NCBI GenBank assembly: GCA_029239355.1
Contig: JAQZAZ010000002.1
Location: 1 to 64,000 of the forward strand
Source of the DNA: Sphingobacterium sp.
Lineage (GTDB): Bacteria; Bacteroidota; Bacteroidia; Sphingobacteriales; Sphingobacteriaceae
DNA: 64,000 bases
Reading direction: 5' to 3'
Shown one piece after another: positions 46,491-56,045 of the stretch. Made by a program: the position numbers and the translations under genes. Numbering within the stretch: position 1 is the stretch's first letter; the number at the start of each line of letters is the position of its first letter. The notes beneath the pieces are model-generated. The model had not been told where the DNA came from. It saw only the letters and a program-made list of their open reading frames with translations, and did not search any database.

Positions 46491-47346
46491 ATATACTGCC
46501 CATTACACAAAGTTCAGTGAGTGTAGGCACTGGTTTGCCCCCTTCATCTTCCAGTGTAATGGCAAAAGCCTGTGCTTTGGGAATATCAAGCATCTTGCTG
46601 GCCATCTGTTCTTTCGTTTTCAACGGGAATACACCGGCGTTCACTGGTTGACCGTCGACCATTGCCCACAATTGATACTGTTTGCCTTTCGGTGCCGCAG
46701 GCATCTGCTCCAAGCTCAAGTACACCGCTTTTGAGCTCTGATCCCAAAATACCAATGCATGGAGGTCAGGCTTATTTTCAACCCCTTTTAATGGAATTGT
46801 TTTCACCTCAGGGTTTTTCACCAAGCTCCATTTATCCTGTAAAACCGTCAGACTTGCTTTTTGCATATCCAATATAGCGTTCGTTTCGGTCAGCAGTTTC
46901 TTGCCTTCCTTTACCTGTTGATAGAAGAATACATTCGTTCCGATACTGAGTGCAAGCAATACACTTGCCGCTACTGCCCAGCCATAGAACTGACGCTGTA
47001 CAATTCGTTTCGGTTCCTTTTCAGCATCAGTAGTTTGTACTGGCGATTGGATAATCTTACCGTCGGTCAATGCTTGCTCTACTTGCCCATCCGCTGTCTT
47101 ATCCTCCTTAGTGACCAGGTTCTCCGCTTCAAGCCTATTCCAGATATCCTGTTTTAAAACCAAAGGCATCTCCATCGCCTGGATATCGGCCAATCCTTCG
47201 AGGGCTTTTTCAGCCTCGACAATAGCTTGTTCCACTGCGGTATTATTTTTTCGAATACAGTTTAGGATGCTTATTTCCTCTTCAGAAGCGAGCCCTAAAA
47301 CGTATGATTCAATAATCCCTGACGATATGTATGCTTCGATATCCAA
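46489..47346 (-). CDS. Anti-sigma factor (RskA-like)
   Basis: A 285-residue anti-sigma factor. The N-terminal zinc-finger-like ASD region is cytoplasmic (SGIIESYVLGLASEEE), a single transmembrane helix is near residues 124-143 (WAVAASVLLALSIGTNVFF), and the C-terminal RskA-type domain is periplasmic (KQYQLWAMVDGQPVNAGVF). It starts 2 bases after the sigma gene, the normal pairing. Confidence 0.87.
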   Translation of the reverse strand: MDIEAYISSGIIESYVLGLASEEEISILNCIRKNNTAVEQAIVEAEKALEGLADIQAMEMPLVLKQDIWNRLEAENLVTKEDKTADGQVEQALTDGKIIQSPVQTTDAEKEPKRIVQRQFYGWAVAASVLLALSIGTNVFFYQQVKEGKKLLTETNAILDMQKASLTVLQDKWSLVKNPEVKTIPLKGVENKPDLHALVFWDQSSKAVYLSLEQMPAAPKGKQYQLWAMVDGQPVNAGVFPLKTKEQMASKMLDIPKAQAFAITLEDEGGKPVPTLTELCVMGSI

Positions 47347-47348
47347 AA

Positions 47349-47915
47349 TTAACGATACTCCTTTAATAATTGTTGTAACTGTAAAAATGCAGCCTTTGTA
47401 CGCGTTTTCACCGTCCCTAAAGGTACATTTAGCTCATCAGCAATTTCCTGCTGCGTATAACCTTTATAGTACGCCATATCGATCAAGATACGACATTCGG
47501 GCTTTAATTTATCCAAAATATTTCTGAATCCAATAAAATCTGCGCGTGCACTCCTTTCGGCCTGGCTTTGATCCTGTTCTTCCTGTGTCTTTACGATATT
47601 TGAGAGCGGCTGGTTTTTCATTTCGTTCATAACGCCCTTAGATTTTCGGTAATCCAACGCCGTATTCCGTGCAATATTGATCATCCACGTATATAACCTG
47701 CCTTTGTCAGCGTCAAAAAGATCGACATGCTTCCAGATTTTGACAAATACATCCTGAATCACTTCTTCGGCATGTTCGGTAGAAGTCACGATACGGCACA
47801 CCACCCCATAGAGCGCACCCGCATAGTTATCATAAAGATAACTAAAGGCCTGCTGGTTCTTCTTTTTTAATAAAAGAATCAAGGTTTCTTCAGGAAGGTT
47901 GTGTAATGGACTCAA
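47349..47915 (-). CDS. ECF sigma-70 factor (SigK-like)
   Basis: A 188-residue sigma factor. Region 2 has FSYLYDNYAGALYGVV and EEVIQDVFVKIWKH, and region 4 has AYYKGYTQQEIADELNVPLG with the usual helix-turn-helix. The first in-frame start is a TTG at 47915, since an in-frame stop lies directly upstream and no ATG occurs before region 2. Together with the anti-sigma gene it forms a stress- or redox-type sigma pair; the target regulon is unknown. Confidence 0.87.
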   Translation of the reverse strand: MSPLHNLPEETLILLLKKKNQQAFSYLYDNYAGALYGVVCRIVTSTEHAEEVIQDVFVKIWKHVDLFDADKGRLYTWMINIARNTALDYRKSKGVMNEMKNQPLSNIVKTQEEQDQSQAERSARADFIGFRNILDKLKPECRILIDMAYYKGYTQQEIADELNVPLGTVKTRTKAAFLQLQQLLKEYR

Positions 47916-48087
47916 ATTTTACGTTTATAACGTTTTAAAGATGTAGATATATTCTGAAAATACAAAACCGTATCATCAAAACACGTAAAAATCCCGAGCG
48001 TACGTATTTTTTGGTATCACTGAAATCGGCTTGTTATTTTTACCAAAAGATAAATGCTGTACAAAACTTTTTCGCTATTTTTCAGAC

Positions 48088-48657
48088 ATGAAAGCATTGA
48101 TCGATTTCCTATTACAATTTGGTCATTTAAACACACAGCAGATTGACCTGATTACAGGCAAGGCCAAGGCCCTTCAGCTCGCAAAGGACAACTATTTTTC
48201 TGAAGCTGGAAAGGTCCCCAATCAAGTGGGATTTATTTTGAATGGTATCATGCGGGTATGCTATTATGACAATACAGGTGAAGAAATCACCAAATATTTT
48301 TGTGATGAAAACAACCTCATTGTAGATTGGCATCATTATGATGCTAAGATCCCCGCTTCAGAGTATGTCCAAGCTGTTACAACCTGTAAATTACTTATAT
48401 TTTCCCGGCAGGATTGGGAGGAGCTATCCAACACAATTGTAGGCTGGGAAAATATTGTTCATAAGATCATCCAAAAAGCACTGATACAAAAGCTGGATAG
48501 ACGGAGCCCACTCGTTTCCGAAGACGCTACAACGCGGTACTTGGCTTTTCTACAAAAATTTCCTTCTGTGGCAAACCGCGTCCCCCTTTCCTATATTGCT
48601 TCTTATCTTGGGGTCACCCAACAATCTCTCAGCAGGATCCGGAAAAATGTACGATAA
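48088..48657 (+). CDS. Crp/Fnr-family transcriptional regulator
   Basis: A 189-residue regulator: N-terminal cyclic-nucleotide-binding-like domain (GFILNGIMRVCYYDNTGEE) and a C-terminal helix-turn-helix (PLSYIASYLGVTQQSLSRIRK). I see no FNR iron-sulfur Cys cluster. The ATG at 48088 begins MKALIDFLLQFG; an earlier ATG at 48031 adds a non-homologous leader. It is convergent with the TonB receptor gene. Confidence 0.85.
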   Translation: MKALIDFLLQFGHLNTQQIDLITGKAKALQLAKDNYFSEAGKVPNQVGFILNGIMRVCYYDNTGEEITKYFCDENNLIVDWHHYDAKIPASEYVQAVTTCKLLIFSRQDWEELSNTIVGWENIVHKIIQKALIQKLDRRSPLVSEDATTRYLAFLQKFPSVANRVPLSYIASYLGVTQQSLSRIRKNVR

Positions 48658-48770
48658 CCTCAGCCAAAATACAGTCGCCCTGTTTTTACCAAATGGTAAG
48701 CAGCCTATAACTACTGAAAGGCACATCCAACTTGGACGTGGAATTGAGAAAAAAATCATTGTCATACTAA

Positions 48771-51200
48771 TCATTGATCTGATAATTTTTGATCATCGTT
48801 TATAATCTGCTTTTGTTTCGATTGATATGCATCAGACTTCTCTTTCCCAAATTGCCAAGATAGCGAAAGGCCAAAAGATCGGAAAGGAATAGCAAAGTTC
48901 CCTCGTTGTGTAAAGGTAGGAGTAGCTGAGTAATAATCTAAGTTTTTTACATTACTAAAAAGGTCGACAATCGAGAGCCCGACTACTGCGGAATTTTTGA
49001 AAATTCTCTTCTTTAGCGAAATATTCCAGAGATTGAATGCTGCAAACTCACCTTGGAAAGTCTTCTGCGGCGAATCAAAAAAAACATAAGAATCACATGT
49101 AAATCCCTTACCGATATTTACATCTATCCCAATAAAAGCCTTATACATCACGAAAATCTTATTGGTTTGAACGCTTGTATTCAAAAATTCTTTAAATGGC
49201 GAATTTGCATAGGTATATAGATCCAGATTAGCTTTGAGGTTAAACCGACCAAAAAACTTTATTGAACTATAGCCGCTGAATCCAACGCTTCTATTTTTAC
49301 CAATATTTTCAAATGTCTGCAGAGCGATAACATATTTATTTTCAACAGTATTAATAACGACTGGTTCTATCATATTGTCAATCGTTTTATAATACAAAGA
49401 AGTATTGATCTGTCCCGCGCTTTTAAGAATATTAAAATCCCCGGCGATTTCAAATTTGTGGATCATTTCCGATTTGAGTCTGGGATTCCCCTGCATCTGA
49501 TTGCTCCTATCCGAATTATTCCTGAAAGGATTCAAGTAATACAAGCTAGGCCGCTGAATTCGTTTTCCATACACAATCTTGAATGTAGAATTTTTGGAAG
49601 CTACATAAGCAAGCGTTACGCTGGGGAACAAATTGTCTCCATTACTTGCAAAACCGCCCAAAATATTGGGGTTACCTCCTCCTAGTGTCGTTTTTTCCCA
49701 TCGGAGACCAGTATTCACTCGAAGCAATTTTCCAAGCGGAAAATTCACCGTCGCATACCCAGCCATGACCTGCTGTCTGTATTTAAAGGCGTAGTTCTGT
49801 TGACTGTTACTTAGCCTATTGCCATTACTGCCTAAAGTATCTCGCTGTACTAAAGAATGAATATTTCTCCCTATAATTTTTGTCCCAAAGTCAAACATTG
49901 CTGATCCGATGGGATATCTAGCATCAAATTGGACCGTGTATTCATGGTTCAATCCACGATTATGGCCAAATTCAAATTGCCCATTATATTCTGCATCATA
50001 GGTTAAATCATTTTTATTCCTCAAATATTGAGATGAAAAAGCTATTTCTCCATCAGATTGACCAAACTTCTTAATATAATCCATGCTAAAATCAAAATTT
50101 CCTGAAGGTTGTCTGTTCTGCACATACCCGAGCAGTTCATATGCACTTGCTGGATACACATTTTGAATATTATTCTTCATTTCAATCGCAAGATTATTAA
50201 AGTTCAGCGTTGAAATGAACGAATTTGCAGAATCTAGAGTATAGTCTACTACTACGGAAAGCTGAGTACCATTTCTACGATTTATACTTTCATTTTTTTG
50301 TTCAAATACAACTTCGTTTGTGGGATTTGAGCTTATTGAGCTAATGATACTTGCAACAGGGTAACTCCAAGAGTTTCCAAAGCTTCCTGAGATACCCATC
50401 TGGCCCATTTGCCCAGCAATGTTACCACTTACATTACTTTGACGTGTCCCAAATGTGGTACCAACACCACCATTTAAACCATTGACCGTTCGTCTCTTGG
50501 TAACAATATTTATTATACCTGCACCACTTTCCATATCATATTTGAGTGGCGGATTAGTCATAATTTCAATTGATTTGATTTGGTCTGACGGTATCATCCG
50601 TAGGGCATCAACCATATTTCCATTCATGATTCCCGATGGTTTCCCATTGACGAGAATCTTCACGTTTTGATTGCCCTTGAGCGCAACATTTCCATTGTAT
50701 CCAATCGATACCATCGGTAGTTTTTTGAAGATATCCTCGCCGGTATTCCCAATCAGTGAACTATCTTTGCCAACATAGTAAATCATTTTATCCAGCCTGT
50801 TCTCCACAATGGAAATTCTTTTGCTCACCTGTACTGTTTCTAAGATATTCTCATTCATCAACAAAATGTTACCTAAATTTATTTGATTAACAGATTCTGG
50901 TCTTGGTATGTAATCCAAATATTTTGGTCTATATCCTATAGTAGTTACTTTGATCCTGAATGCACCTAAAGTATCGAGTTGAAAATGAAATTTTCCGGCA
51001 TCATCGGCACTGAAAGAGAAAAGGCTTTTTCCTTCGCTTTGCAGCTCGATATTGGAAAAGGGCAAGGGGTTATTGGATGTTGAATCTTTTATTTGTCCAT
51101 AGAACGAAAGTTCCATCTTAGAAGGAATAATCACCTGAGATCGTGAGTGAACCATTATCATTAAGAGCGGTATAAAAAAGAGAATGCTTCTGCTAACCAT
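48771..51200 (-). CDS. TonB-dependent receptor with carboxypeptidase-like N-domain
   Basis: An 809-residue outer-membrane protein: signal peptide, carboxypeptidase-regulatory-like domain (YGQIKDSTSNNPLPFSNIEL, residues about 34-115), plug (KLPMVSIGYNGNVALKGN, VLVNGKPSG as ILVNGKPSG) and a barrel of the outer-membrane beta-barrel type. It lacks a neighbouring susD gene, so it is not a SusCD pair; the substrate is unknown. It is divergent from a LytS/LytTR pair, which is the most likely regulator. Confidence 0.85.
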   Translation of the reverse strand: MVSRSILFFIPLLMIMVHSRSQVIIPSKMELSFYGQIKDSTSNNPLPFSNIELQSEGKSLFSFSADDAGKFHFQLDTLGAFRIKVTTIGYRPKYLDYIPRPESVNQINLGNILLMNENILETVQVSKRISIVENRLDKMIYYVGKDSSLIGNTGEDIFKKLPMVSIGYNGNVALKGNQNVKILVNGKPSGIMNGNMVDALRMIPSDQIKSIEIMTNPPLKYDMESGAGIINIVTKRRTVNGLNGGVGTTFGTRQSNVSGNIAGQMGQMGISGSFGNSWSYPVASIISSISSNPTNEVVFEQKNESINRRNGTQLSVVVDYTLDSANSFISTLNFNNLAIEMKNNIQNVYPASAYELLGYVQNRQPSGNFDFSMDYIKKFGQSDGEIAFSSQYLRNKNDLTYDAEYNGQFEFGHNRGLNHEYTVQFDARYPIGSAMFDFGTKIIGRNIHSLVQRDTLGSNGNRLSNSQQNYAFKYRQQVMAGYATVNFPLGKLLRVNTGLRWEKTTLGGGNPNILGGFASNGDNLFPSVTLAYVASKNSTFKIVYGKRIQRPSLYYLNPFRNNSDRSNQMQGNPRLKSEMIHKFEIAGDFNILKSAGQINTSLYYKTIDNMIEPVVINTVENKYVIALQTFENIGKNRSVGFSGYSSIKFFGRFNLKANLDLYTYANSPFKEFLNTSVQTNKIFVMYKAFIGIDVNIGKGFTCDSYVFFDSPQKTFQGEFAAFNLWNISLKKRIFKNSAVVGLSIVDLFSNVKNLDYYSATPTFTQRGNFAIPFRSFGLSLSWQFGKEKSDAYQSKQKQIINDDQKLSDQ

Positions 51201-51332
51201 TTTTTCTTTTAAAATTAGATGGCAAGCATCACAGATCTAAATACTTTACGTCAACACCCCATTTTTTTATACAAACTGCTATTTATTTCCTAAAAAATAT
51301 AATCAATTTTAAATGATCGCTCTTTCTATAAA

Positions 51333-52382
51333 ATGAACACAGCAATATTCCTTTTTAAATATATATTTGGAGCTATGAACCGAAAAATGCATGAATTAAT
51401 ATTACTAATATGGCTTCTCTCAACCGTCTATCTGATATTTGGCGCAATGTTATTTAATAGAGCTTCTTTTATGGGCATTGCTTTAATCAGTCAATCTCAA
51501 TTGTCCCTACTCCTTATAATTTTACTGACAGCTACTTATATTTTCCCAAAAAATTGGGAAAGAAAACGATGGCTCCTAATCGCAGTGGAAATCGTTGTTT
51601 TAAACTTATTTTGCGTACTGATGCGTTATATTATCGAGGAAATAATCTTCGTTAAATATCTCGGTTTTCCAAAAACAGAAGATCTAAACCCGCTATTTTT
51701 CGTTTATGACAATTTTTACTATTCTCTTCCCGGTTTTTTCATTGGATTTATTACTTTTCTCATATTTAGAACTCACGCAATTGAGAAGCGCAATACAGAA
51801 TTAAGAACATCAGTAAAAGAAGCAGAGTTAAATCTATTAAAATCTCAGATCAATCCTCATTTTCTATACAATGTGCTCAATTATATGTATTCAATGGCAC
51901 TCCCCCTTTCAGAAAAACTCTCCACAGTGATCGCAAAATTGGCCGGAACCATGCGCTATACACTCAATAAATTGGACGTTCAGCTCACTCCTTTACAGGA
52001 AGAAATCGAATTTATCCAGGATTATATTGATCTTCAATCCACCCAATTTGATCAAGGGATATATTGCACTTTCATCCAAGATGTTCAAAACGATAAGATG
52101 CCATTTCCAACCCTGATCTTAATTACGTTTATTGAAAATGCTTTTAAACATGGAATAGTCGATGATCCAGCATCCCCAGTCAAAATCTGGCTAAAAGCAG
52201 AGAATAATCTAGTAGAATTTGAAGTTGAAAATCGTATTCATCATAAGCTGAAAGCTGACTTTCGAGGAATTGGATTAGCCAATATAAAACGGAGATTAGC
52301 GATTTTGTTTCCAGACAGACATACACTTCATATTTTGCATGAAGGAGACGTTTATTCCATTCATCTCAGACTATATAACTAA
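51333..52382 (+). CDS. LytS-type sensor histidine kinase (second pair)
   Basis: A 349-residue membrane kinase. Hydrophobic segments cover residues about 20-150 (LILLIWLLSTVYLIFGA, LLLIILLTATYIF, LLIAVEIVVLNLFCV, PGFFIGFITFLIF). The phospho-acceptor motif is QINPHFLYNVLN, followed by HATPase motifs ENAFKHG and GIGLANIKRR. It starts 132 bases from the divergent TonB receptor gene and ends 2 bases before its response regulator. Confidence 0.88.
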   Translation: MNTAIFLFKYIFGAMNRKMHELILLIWLLSTVYLIFGAMLFNRASFMGIALISQSQLSLLLIILLTATYIFPKNWERKRWLLIAVEIVVLNLFCVLMRYIIEEIIFVKYLGFPKTEDLNPLFFVYDNFYYSLPGFFIGFITFLIFRTHAIEKRNTELRTSVKEAELNLLKSQINPHFLYNVLNYMYSMALPLSEKLSTVIAKLAGTMRYTLNKLDVQLTPLQEEIEFIQDYIDLQSTQFDQGIYCTFIQDVQNDKMPFPTLILITFIENAFKHGIVDDPASPVKIWLKAENNLVEFEVENRIHHKLKADFRGIGLANIKRRLAILFPDRHTLHILHEGDVYSIHLRLYN

Positions 52383-52384
52383 AT

Positions 52385-53137
52385 ATGCAGATTAAAGAAA
52401 ACATCCGATGTATTATTGTTGATGACCAAATGTTTGCCATCAAAATCCTGGAGGGCCATCTGGTTCACTTTCCTACTTTTTCAATCGATTACGCTGGCAC
52501 AGATATATATGAGGCCTTGCGTATTATTGACAGCTCGAAGATAGATCTCGTTTTTCTGGACATACAAATGCCAGATATGAATGGGATGCAATTCTTAAAA
52601 TTATGCAAGAATAAATGCAAATTTATTTTCACTACAGCGTATTCTCAATATGCGATCGAGGGATATGAACATGATGTCGTTGACTTTCTTTTAAAACCGA
52701 TCACTTATGAACGTTTTAAGAAATCAATTCTCAAATTTAATCAGCATACAAACATTGCCAATACCGCGGAACGTGATGAGACGAAAAACGAACATATTCT
52801 CATTAAAGGAGACGCCAAACAGAAATATCATAAAGTCCTATTAAAAAATATTGTTTACGTTAAAGGATTAGATAATTATATTAGTATACAGACTATTGCT
52901 GGTCCCATTATCACTTACATGAATCTCAAAGATCTTATAGCTCTACTCCCATCCACTAGATTTTGCAGGATCCATAAATCATTTATTGTATCGGTAGATT
53001 ACATCAACTATGTTGACAAAAGTGCAGTTAAAGTTTTAAATGAGATTATCCCTATCGGTTTATCGTATAAAAAAAACTTTTTTCAGTTGTGGGAAACGAA
53101 GCTCAATAGGGCAATGATTTGCCCCAAACAGCTATAG
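52385..53137 (+). CDS. LytTR-family response regulator (second pair)
   Basis: A 250-residue regulator: receiver with acidic VDD at 12-14, phospho-acceptor Asp59 in LVFLDIQMPDM and Lys in LLKPIT, then a LytTR domain (CRIHKSFIVSVDYINYVD). The last few residues (NRAMICPKQL) look unlike a LytTR ending, and the stop codon lies inside the SDR remnant that follows. The C-terminus may thus have been changed by the rearrangement. Confidence 0.88.
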   Translation: MQIKENIRCIIVDDQMFAIKILEGHLVHFPTFSIDYAGTDIYEALRIIDSSKIDLVFLDIQMPDMNGMQFLKLCKNKCKFIFTTAYSQYAIEGYEHDVVDFLLKPITYERFKKSILKFNQHTNIANTAERDETKNEHILIKGDAKQKYHKVLLKNIVYVKGLDNYISIQTIAGPIITYMNLKDLIALLPSTRFCRIHKSFIVSVDYINYVDKSAVKVLNEIIPIGLSYKKNFFQLWETKLNRAMICPKQL

Positions 53138-53582
53138 ATATCACTGTTGAAGTATATAAAGAAGTTTATGAAACCAACGTCTATGGTGTAATCAGGGTGA
53201 CGCTAGCATTTTTAGACCTGCTAAAAAAATCAGCTGAACCAGGGATTGTGATGGTCAGTTGCAGCCAGGGTTCGATCATCCTGTACAGTGATCCATACTA
53301 CAAATACTATAACCACAAAGGTTCGGTTTATCTCTCCTCCAAATCGGGTTTTAAATATATATATGGCCAATATTGCTTATGATCTGCGCGATACCAATTT
53401 TAAGATCAAATGCGGTCAGTCAAAGCTTTACCAAAACAGACTTGAACCATAATAGATACACCGGTACAGGTCAAGATGCCGCAAAGCGTTTTGTAAAATA
53501 TGCACTTATAGGTAATGATGGTGTCACAGGAAAATTTTTCTACGAAAAAACAAATCAAGAGACAGGTGAGCTTCCCTGGTAA
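53119..53582 (+). pseudogene. Second decayed short-chain dehydrogenase gene
   Basis: The first frame reads YETNVYGVIRVTLAFLDLLK and GSVYLSSKSG, the middle and active-site part of an SDR, then shifts frame near 53355 (AYDLRDTNFK) and again near 53410 (NAVSQSFTKTDLN) to end in TGELPW at a TAA (53580-53582). At least two frameshifts are present and the N-terminal Rossmann region is absent. It overlaps the end of the response regulator gene. Confidence 0.85.
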
Positions 53583-53597
53583 TATTAATCAGTAAAC

Positions 53598-53622
53598 GAG
53601 CGCTCTTTGGAAGAGAGCGCTC
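53598..53622 (-). terminator. Terminator of the 55-64 kb operon
   Basis: A perfect 9-bp GC-rich stem (GAGCGCTCT, 53598-53606 with 53614-53622) with a 7-base loop, 11 bases beyond the FAD oxidoreductase stop. No long T-run follows, but stability is high. Confidence 0.7.
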
Positions 53623-53632
53623 AGTAACCAAA

Positions 53633-55066
53633 CTAACGTTTGACCACGATACCAAAATGTTCGTTGAGGGCCATCCGTGCTGCGTGATAGCCGCACATCC
53701 CATGTACTCCACCACCTGGCGGTGTCGAGGACGAACAGATATACATATTTTCCTGGGCGGTACGGTAAGGATTCAGAGCCAGAATCGGTCGGCTATATAA
53801 CTGCGTTAGATCCATAATTCCACCATTGATATCTCCACCGATATAATTGGGATTGTACCGTTCAAGCTGCGCTGGCGAAAAACTGTGCTTCGCCAGAATA
53901 GTATCCTTAAAACCCGGCGCAAAACGTTCAATCTGATTTTCGATTATTTCAGTATAATCGATTGTGCTGCCATTGGGAACATGGCAGTACGCCCAACCGG
54001 TATGCTTGCCTTCTGGTGCCCGGCTGCGATCAAAGGCACTCTGCTGCGAAAACAAGACAAAAGGCCTGTCGACCTGCTGGCCGAGATGCCCCAGTCGTTC
54101 ACTTTCAGCAATTTCAGCATAGGTATTCCCCAGATGTACAGTCGCTGCCTCCTGACAGCGTAAGTCTTTGAAAGGCGTCATTTCCGACAAGGCCCAGTCT
54201 ACTTTGAAAACACCCATCCCCTGCCTATAGCGCGCCAGCCGCCGTCGATAATTGTTGGTAAAATCAACTCCTTTGAGCCGCAGCAACTGCTTGGGCGTCA
54301 TATCACAAAGGAGTATCTTATAGGCAGGGAGATCGCGGATATCTTCTACCCAAAAATCGGTCTGAACCTCGCCACCCAAAGATTGATAGTACTGCACCAG
54401 CGCATTGGCAATCGACTGAGAACCACCGACAGGAATCTGCCAGCCATATTTATTGCCTACTGCAGATAATACAATGGCAATGGCGGAAGTCGTCCAATTT
54501 GTCAATGGTTGAATACCATGGGCAGCCATACCAGCCCAAAGCGCCTTTGCCGCTGCTGTGGAAAAACGCCTTGCAGTCCAGCTTGCAGGTTGTAGGGCAT
54601 TGAGCCCAAATGTAGCTAAATGCAAGGGATGTTTCGGTAAGCATAATGCTCCCATAATATCCGGAGCAAGCTCGTCCCAATGCTCAATTACATTTTCAAC
54701 CAGCCGACGATAAGCATCTCCATCAGGTCCCAAAGCCTCTACCGTCTCAGTGAGGCTATGGTAGAGGATTCCTGTCTCTCCACCCAGCAAAGGATGTGCT
54801 GCAGCATACTTCGGCTTGACAAATGATAGGCCGAATGTCTCCAGCGGTAGGCTCCTGAAAAATGGAGAAGCCATTGCCATGGGATGAATCGCCGAACATA
54901 CATCGTGCTGAAAGCCCGGTAGCGTGAGCTCTTTTGTCCGCATACCGCCGCCGATGGTATCAGCACCTTCCACCAGCAGCGTGCTAAGCCCCTGTTGTTG
55001 AAAAGTTATGGCGGCCGCCAAGCCATTTGGCCCCGAACCAATAATAATCGCATCAAATTTTCGCAT
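53633..55066 (-). CDS. FAD-dependent oxidoreductase (phytoene-desaturase-like)
   Basis: A 477-residue flavoprotein with an N-terminal dinucleotide motif GSGPNG (residues 10-15), and the C-terminal FAD-binding stretch SSSTPPGGGVHGMCGYHAA, the pattern of the crtI/NAD(P)-FAD oxidoreductase group. The ATG at 55066 (MRKFDAIII) fits the fold better than the ATG at 55084. There is no signal peptide, so it is cytoplasmic. It lies 20 bases after the small lipoprotein gene and ends the operon; whether it shares the sulfur-related role is open. Confidence 0.85.
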   Translation of the reverse strand: MRKFDAIIIGSGPNGLAAAITFQQQGLSTLLVEGADTIGGGMRTKELTLPGFQHDVCSAIHPMAMASPFFRSLPLETFGLSFVKPKYAAAHPLLGGETGILYHSLTETVEALGPDGDAYRRLVENVIEHWDELAPDIMGALCLPKHPLHLATFGLNALQPASWTARRFSTAAAKALWAGMAAHGIQPLTNWTTSAIAIVLSAVGNKYGWQIPVGGSQSIANALVQYYQSLGGEVQTDFWVEDIRDLPAYKILLCDMTPKQLLRLKGVDFTNNYRRRLARYRQGMGVFKVDWALSEMTPFKDLRCQEAATVHLGNTYAEIAESERLGHLGQQVDRPFVLFSQQSAFDRSRAPEGKHTGWAYCHVPNGSTIDYTEIIENQIERFAPGFKDTILAKHSFSPAQLERYNPNYIGGDINGGIMDLTQLYSRPILALNPYRTAQENMYICSSSTPPGGGVHGMCGYHAARMALNEHFGIVVKR

Positions 55067-55086
55067 AAGCTGGATTTTAATCAATG

Positions 55087-55248
55087 CTAATCACAACCCG
55101 TATTGGGTTGCTCTTTTTTTGAACGCTTGGATGATAGCGAGTCCGACAGCGCTTTGTCCTGATCCTTTTTTTTGTTAGCCGAACCACAAGCTACCGTAAA
55201 TGTCGTTAAAACAAATGCCAAAAGTCCGAGATTAATTAATTTTTTCAT
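55087..55248 (-). CDS. 53-residue lipoprotein
   Basis: A short but convincing gene: signal MKKLINLGLLAFVLTTFTVA followed by Cys21 and a charged mature part (GSANKKKDQDKALSD, then SSKRSKKEQPNTGCD). The codon pattern is protein-like and there are no stops. It lies between the thioredoxin-fold gene (105 bases upstream) and the oxidoreductase gene (20 bases downstream), in the same direction. No function is known; the Cys-rich terminus (Cys near the end) is notable. Confidence 0.7.
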   Translation of the reverse strand: MKKLINLGLLAFVLTTFTVACGSANKKKDQDKALSDSLSSKRSKKEQPNTGCD

Positions 55249-55353
55249 ATTTAAATAATTATTTAATGAGTGTTTGTTTTCATTTGCCTCAGCTGAACTG
55301 AACTCTCTACGCTCGATTTATTTTTAATGGTCAAATGGAATATCATGATTGTT

Positions 55354-56013
55354 TCATTCGTCAAAGTATTCCCGATACCGTTGTTTCAGCTCCTGGCGCT
55401 GTGTGCTATCGAGTTTGATTTTGGGATCCGTCTGAGCGACTACCGTGGAAACAACTTTGTGTACGCCCTTTCCTTTTTCAATAAATAATACAGTCGGTGA
55501 GGATATCCGTTTAATGGAATCGATGCCCAAAGCATTATAAGGATTGAGGATATCGTGAAATTTGGTTAGAATGGCCTCGTAACCCGCACTTCCTGCTTTC
55601 GTTGTGACCACTTTCCCATTCTTATCCTTTTCCTTAAGATCCCGGATATCATGAATATTGAGGTAATAAATAGTCGCCTTTTCCTCCTGGGCAAATTCCA
55701 ATAAAGGTTCTATCGCATTGCGCAGCCAAGGGCAACTTGGCCAGCCGAAGAGGACGATACCATTTTCGAGCTTGAGGATGTCGGCTTCGGTCGCATAGAC
55801 AATCCGTGCACTATCTGGAATATGTACCGCCACTTTATTAGTTTTATTCAGGCTTTCAAGTTCCTCCTTAAAACGTTCTCCCTCTTCCTTTTTAAGTACC
55901 ACATGGCTATTCTTTACGGCCTCCTTTGTATCCTGCCTGGAATGACAGTTGGTGACGTTGAGCAGTATAATAATCGCAAAAAGCATACTCGCTAATAATT
56001 TTAAGTCTTTCAT
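55354..56013 (-). CDS. Thioredoxin-fold lipoprotein with single active-site Cys
   Basis: A 219-residue lipoprotein: signal with lipobox Cys23 (LLNVTNC), then a thioredoxin-like domain from about residue 80. The active site reads WPSCPWLR with Cys94 and no second Cys at the CxxC position, and a cis-Pro motif ISSPTVLFI occurs later. A monothiol thioredoxin fold could carry or transfer a sulfane sulfur or act as a peroxiredoxin/glutaredoxin-type partner. It lies 32 bases after the CstB-like gene, so a joint role is likely. Confidence 0.8.
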   Translation of the reverse strand: MKDLKLLASMLFAIIILLNVTNCHSRQDTKEAVKNSHVVLKKEEGERFKEELESLNKTNKVAVHIPDSARIVYATEADILKLENGIVLFGWPSCPWLRNAIEPLLEFAQEEKATIYYLNIHDIRDLKEKDKNGKVVTTKAGSAGYEAILTKFHDILNPYNALGIDSIKRISSPTVLFIEKGKGVHKVVSTVVAQTDPKIKLDSTQRQELKQRYREYFDE

Positions 56014-56045
56014 CTTGTATGGGGTTTAATCATATGTTTCTTATG

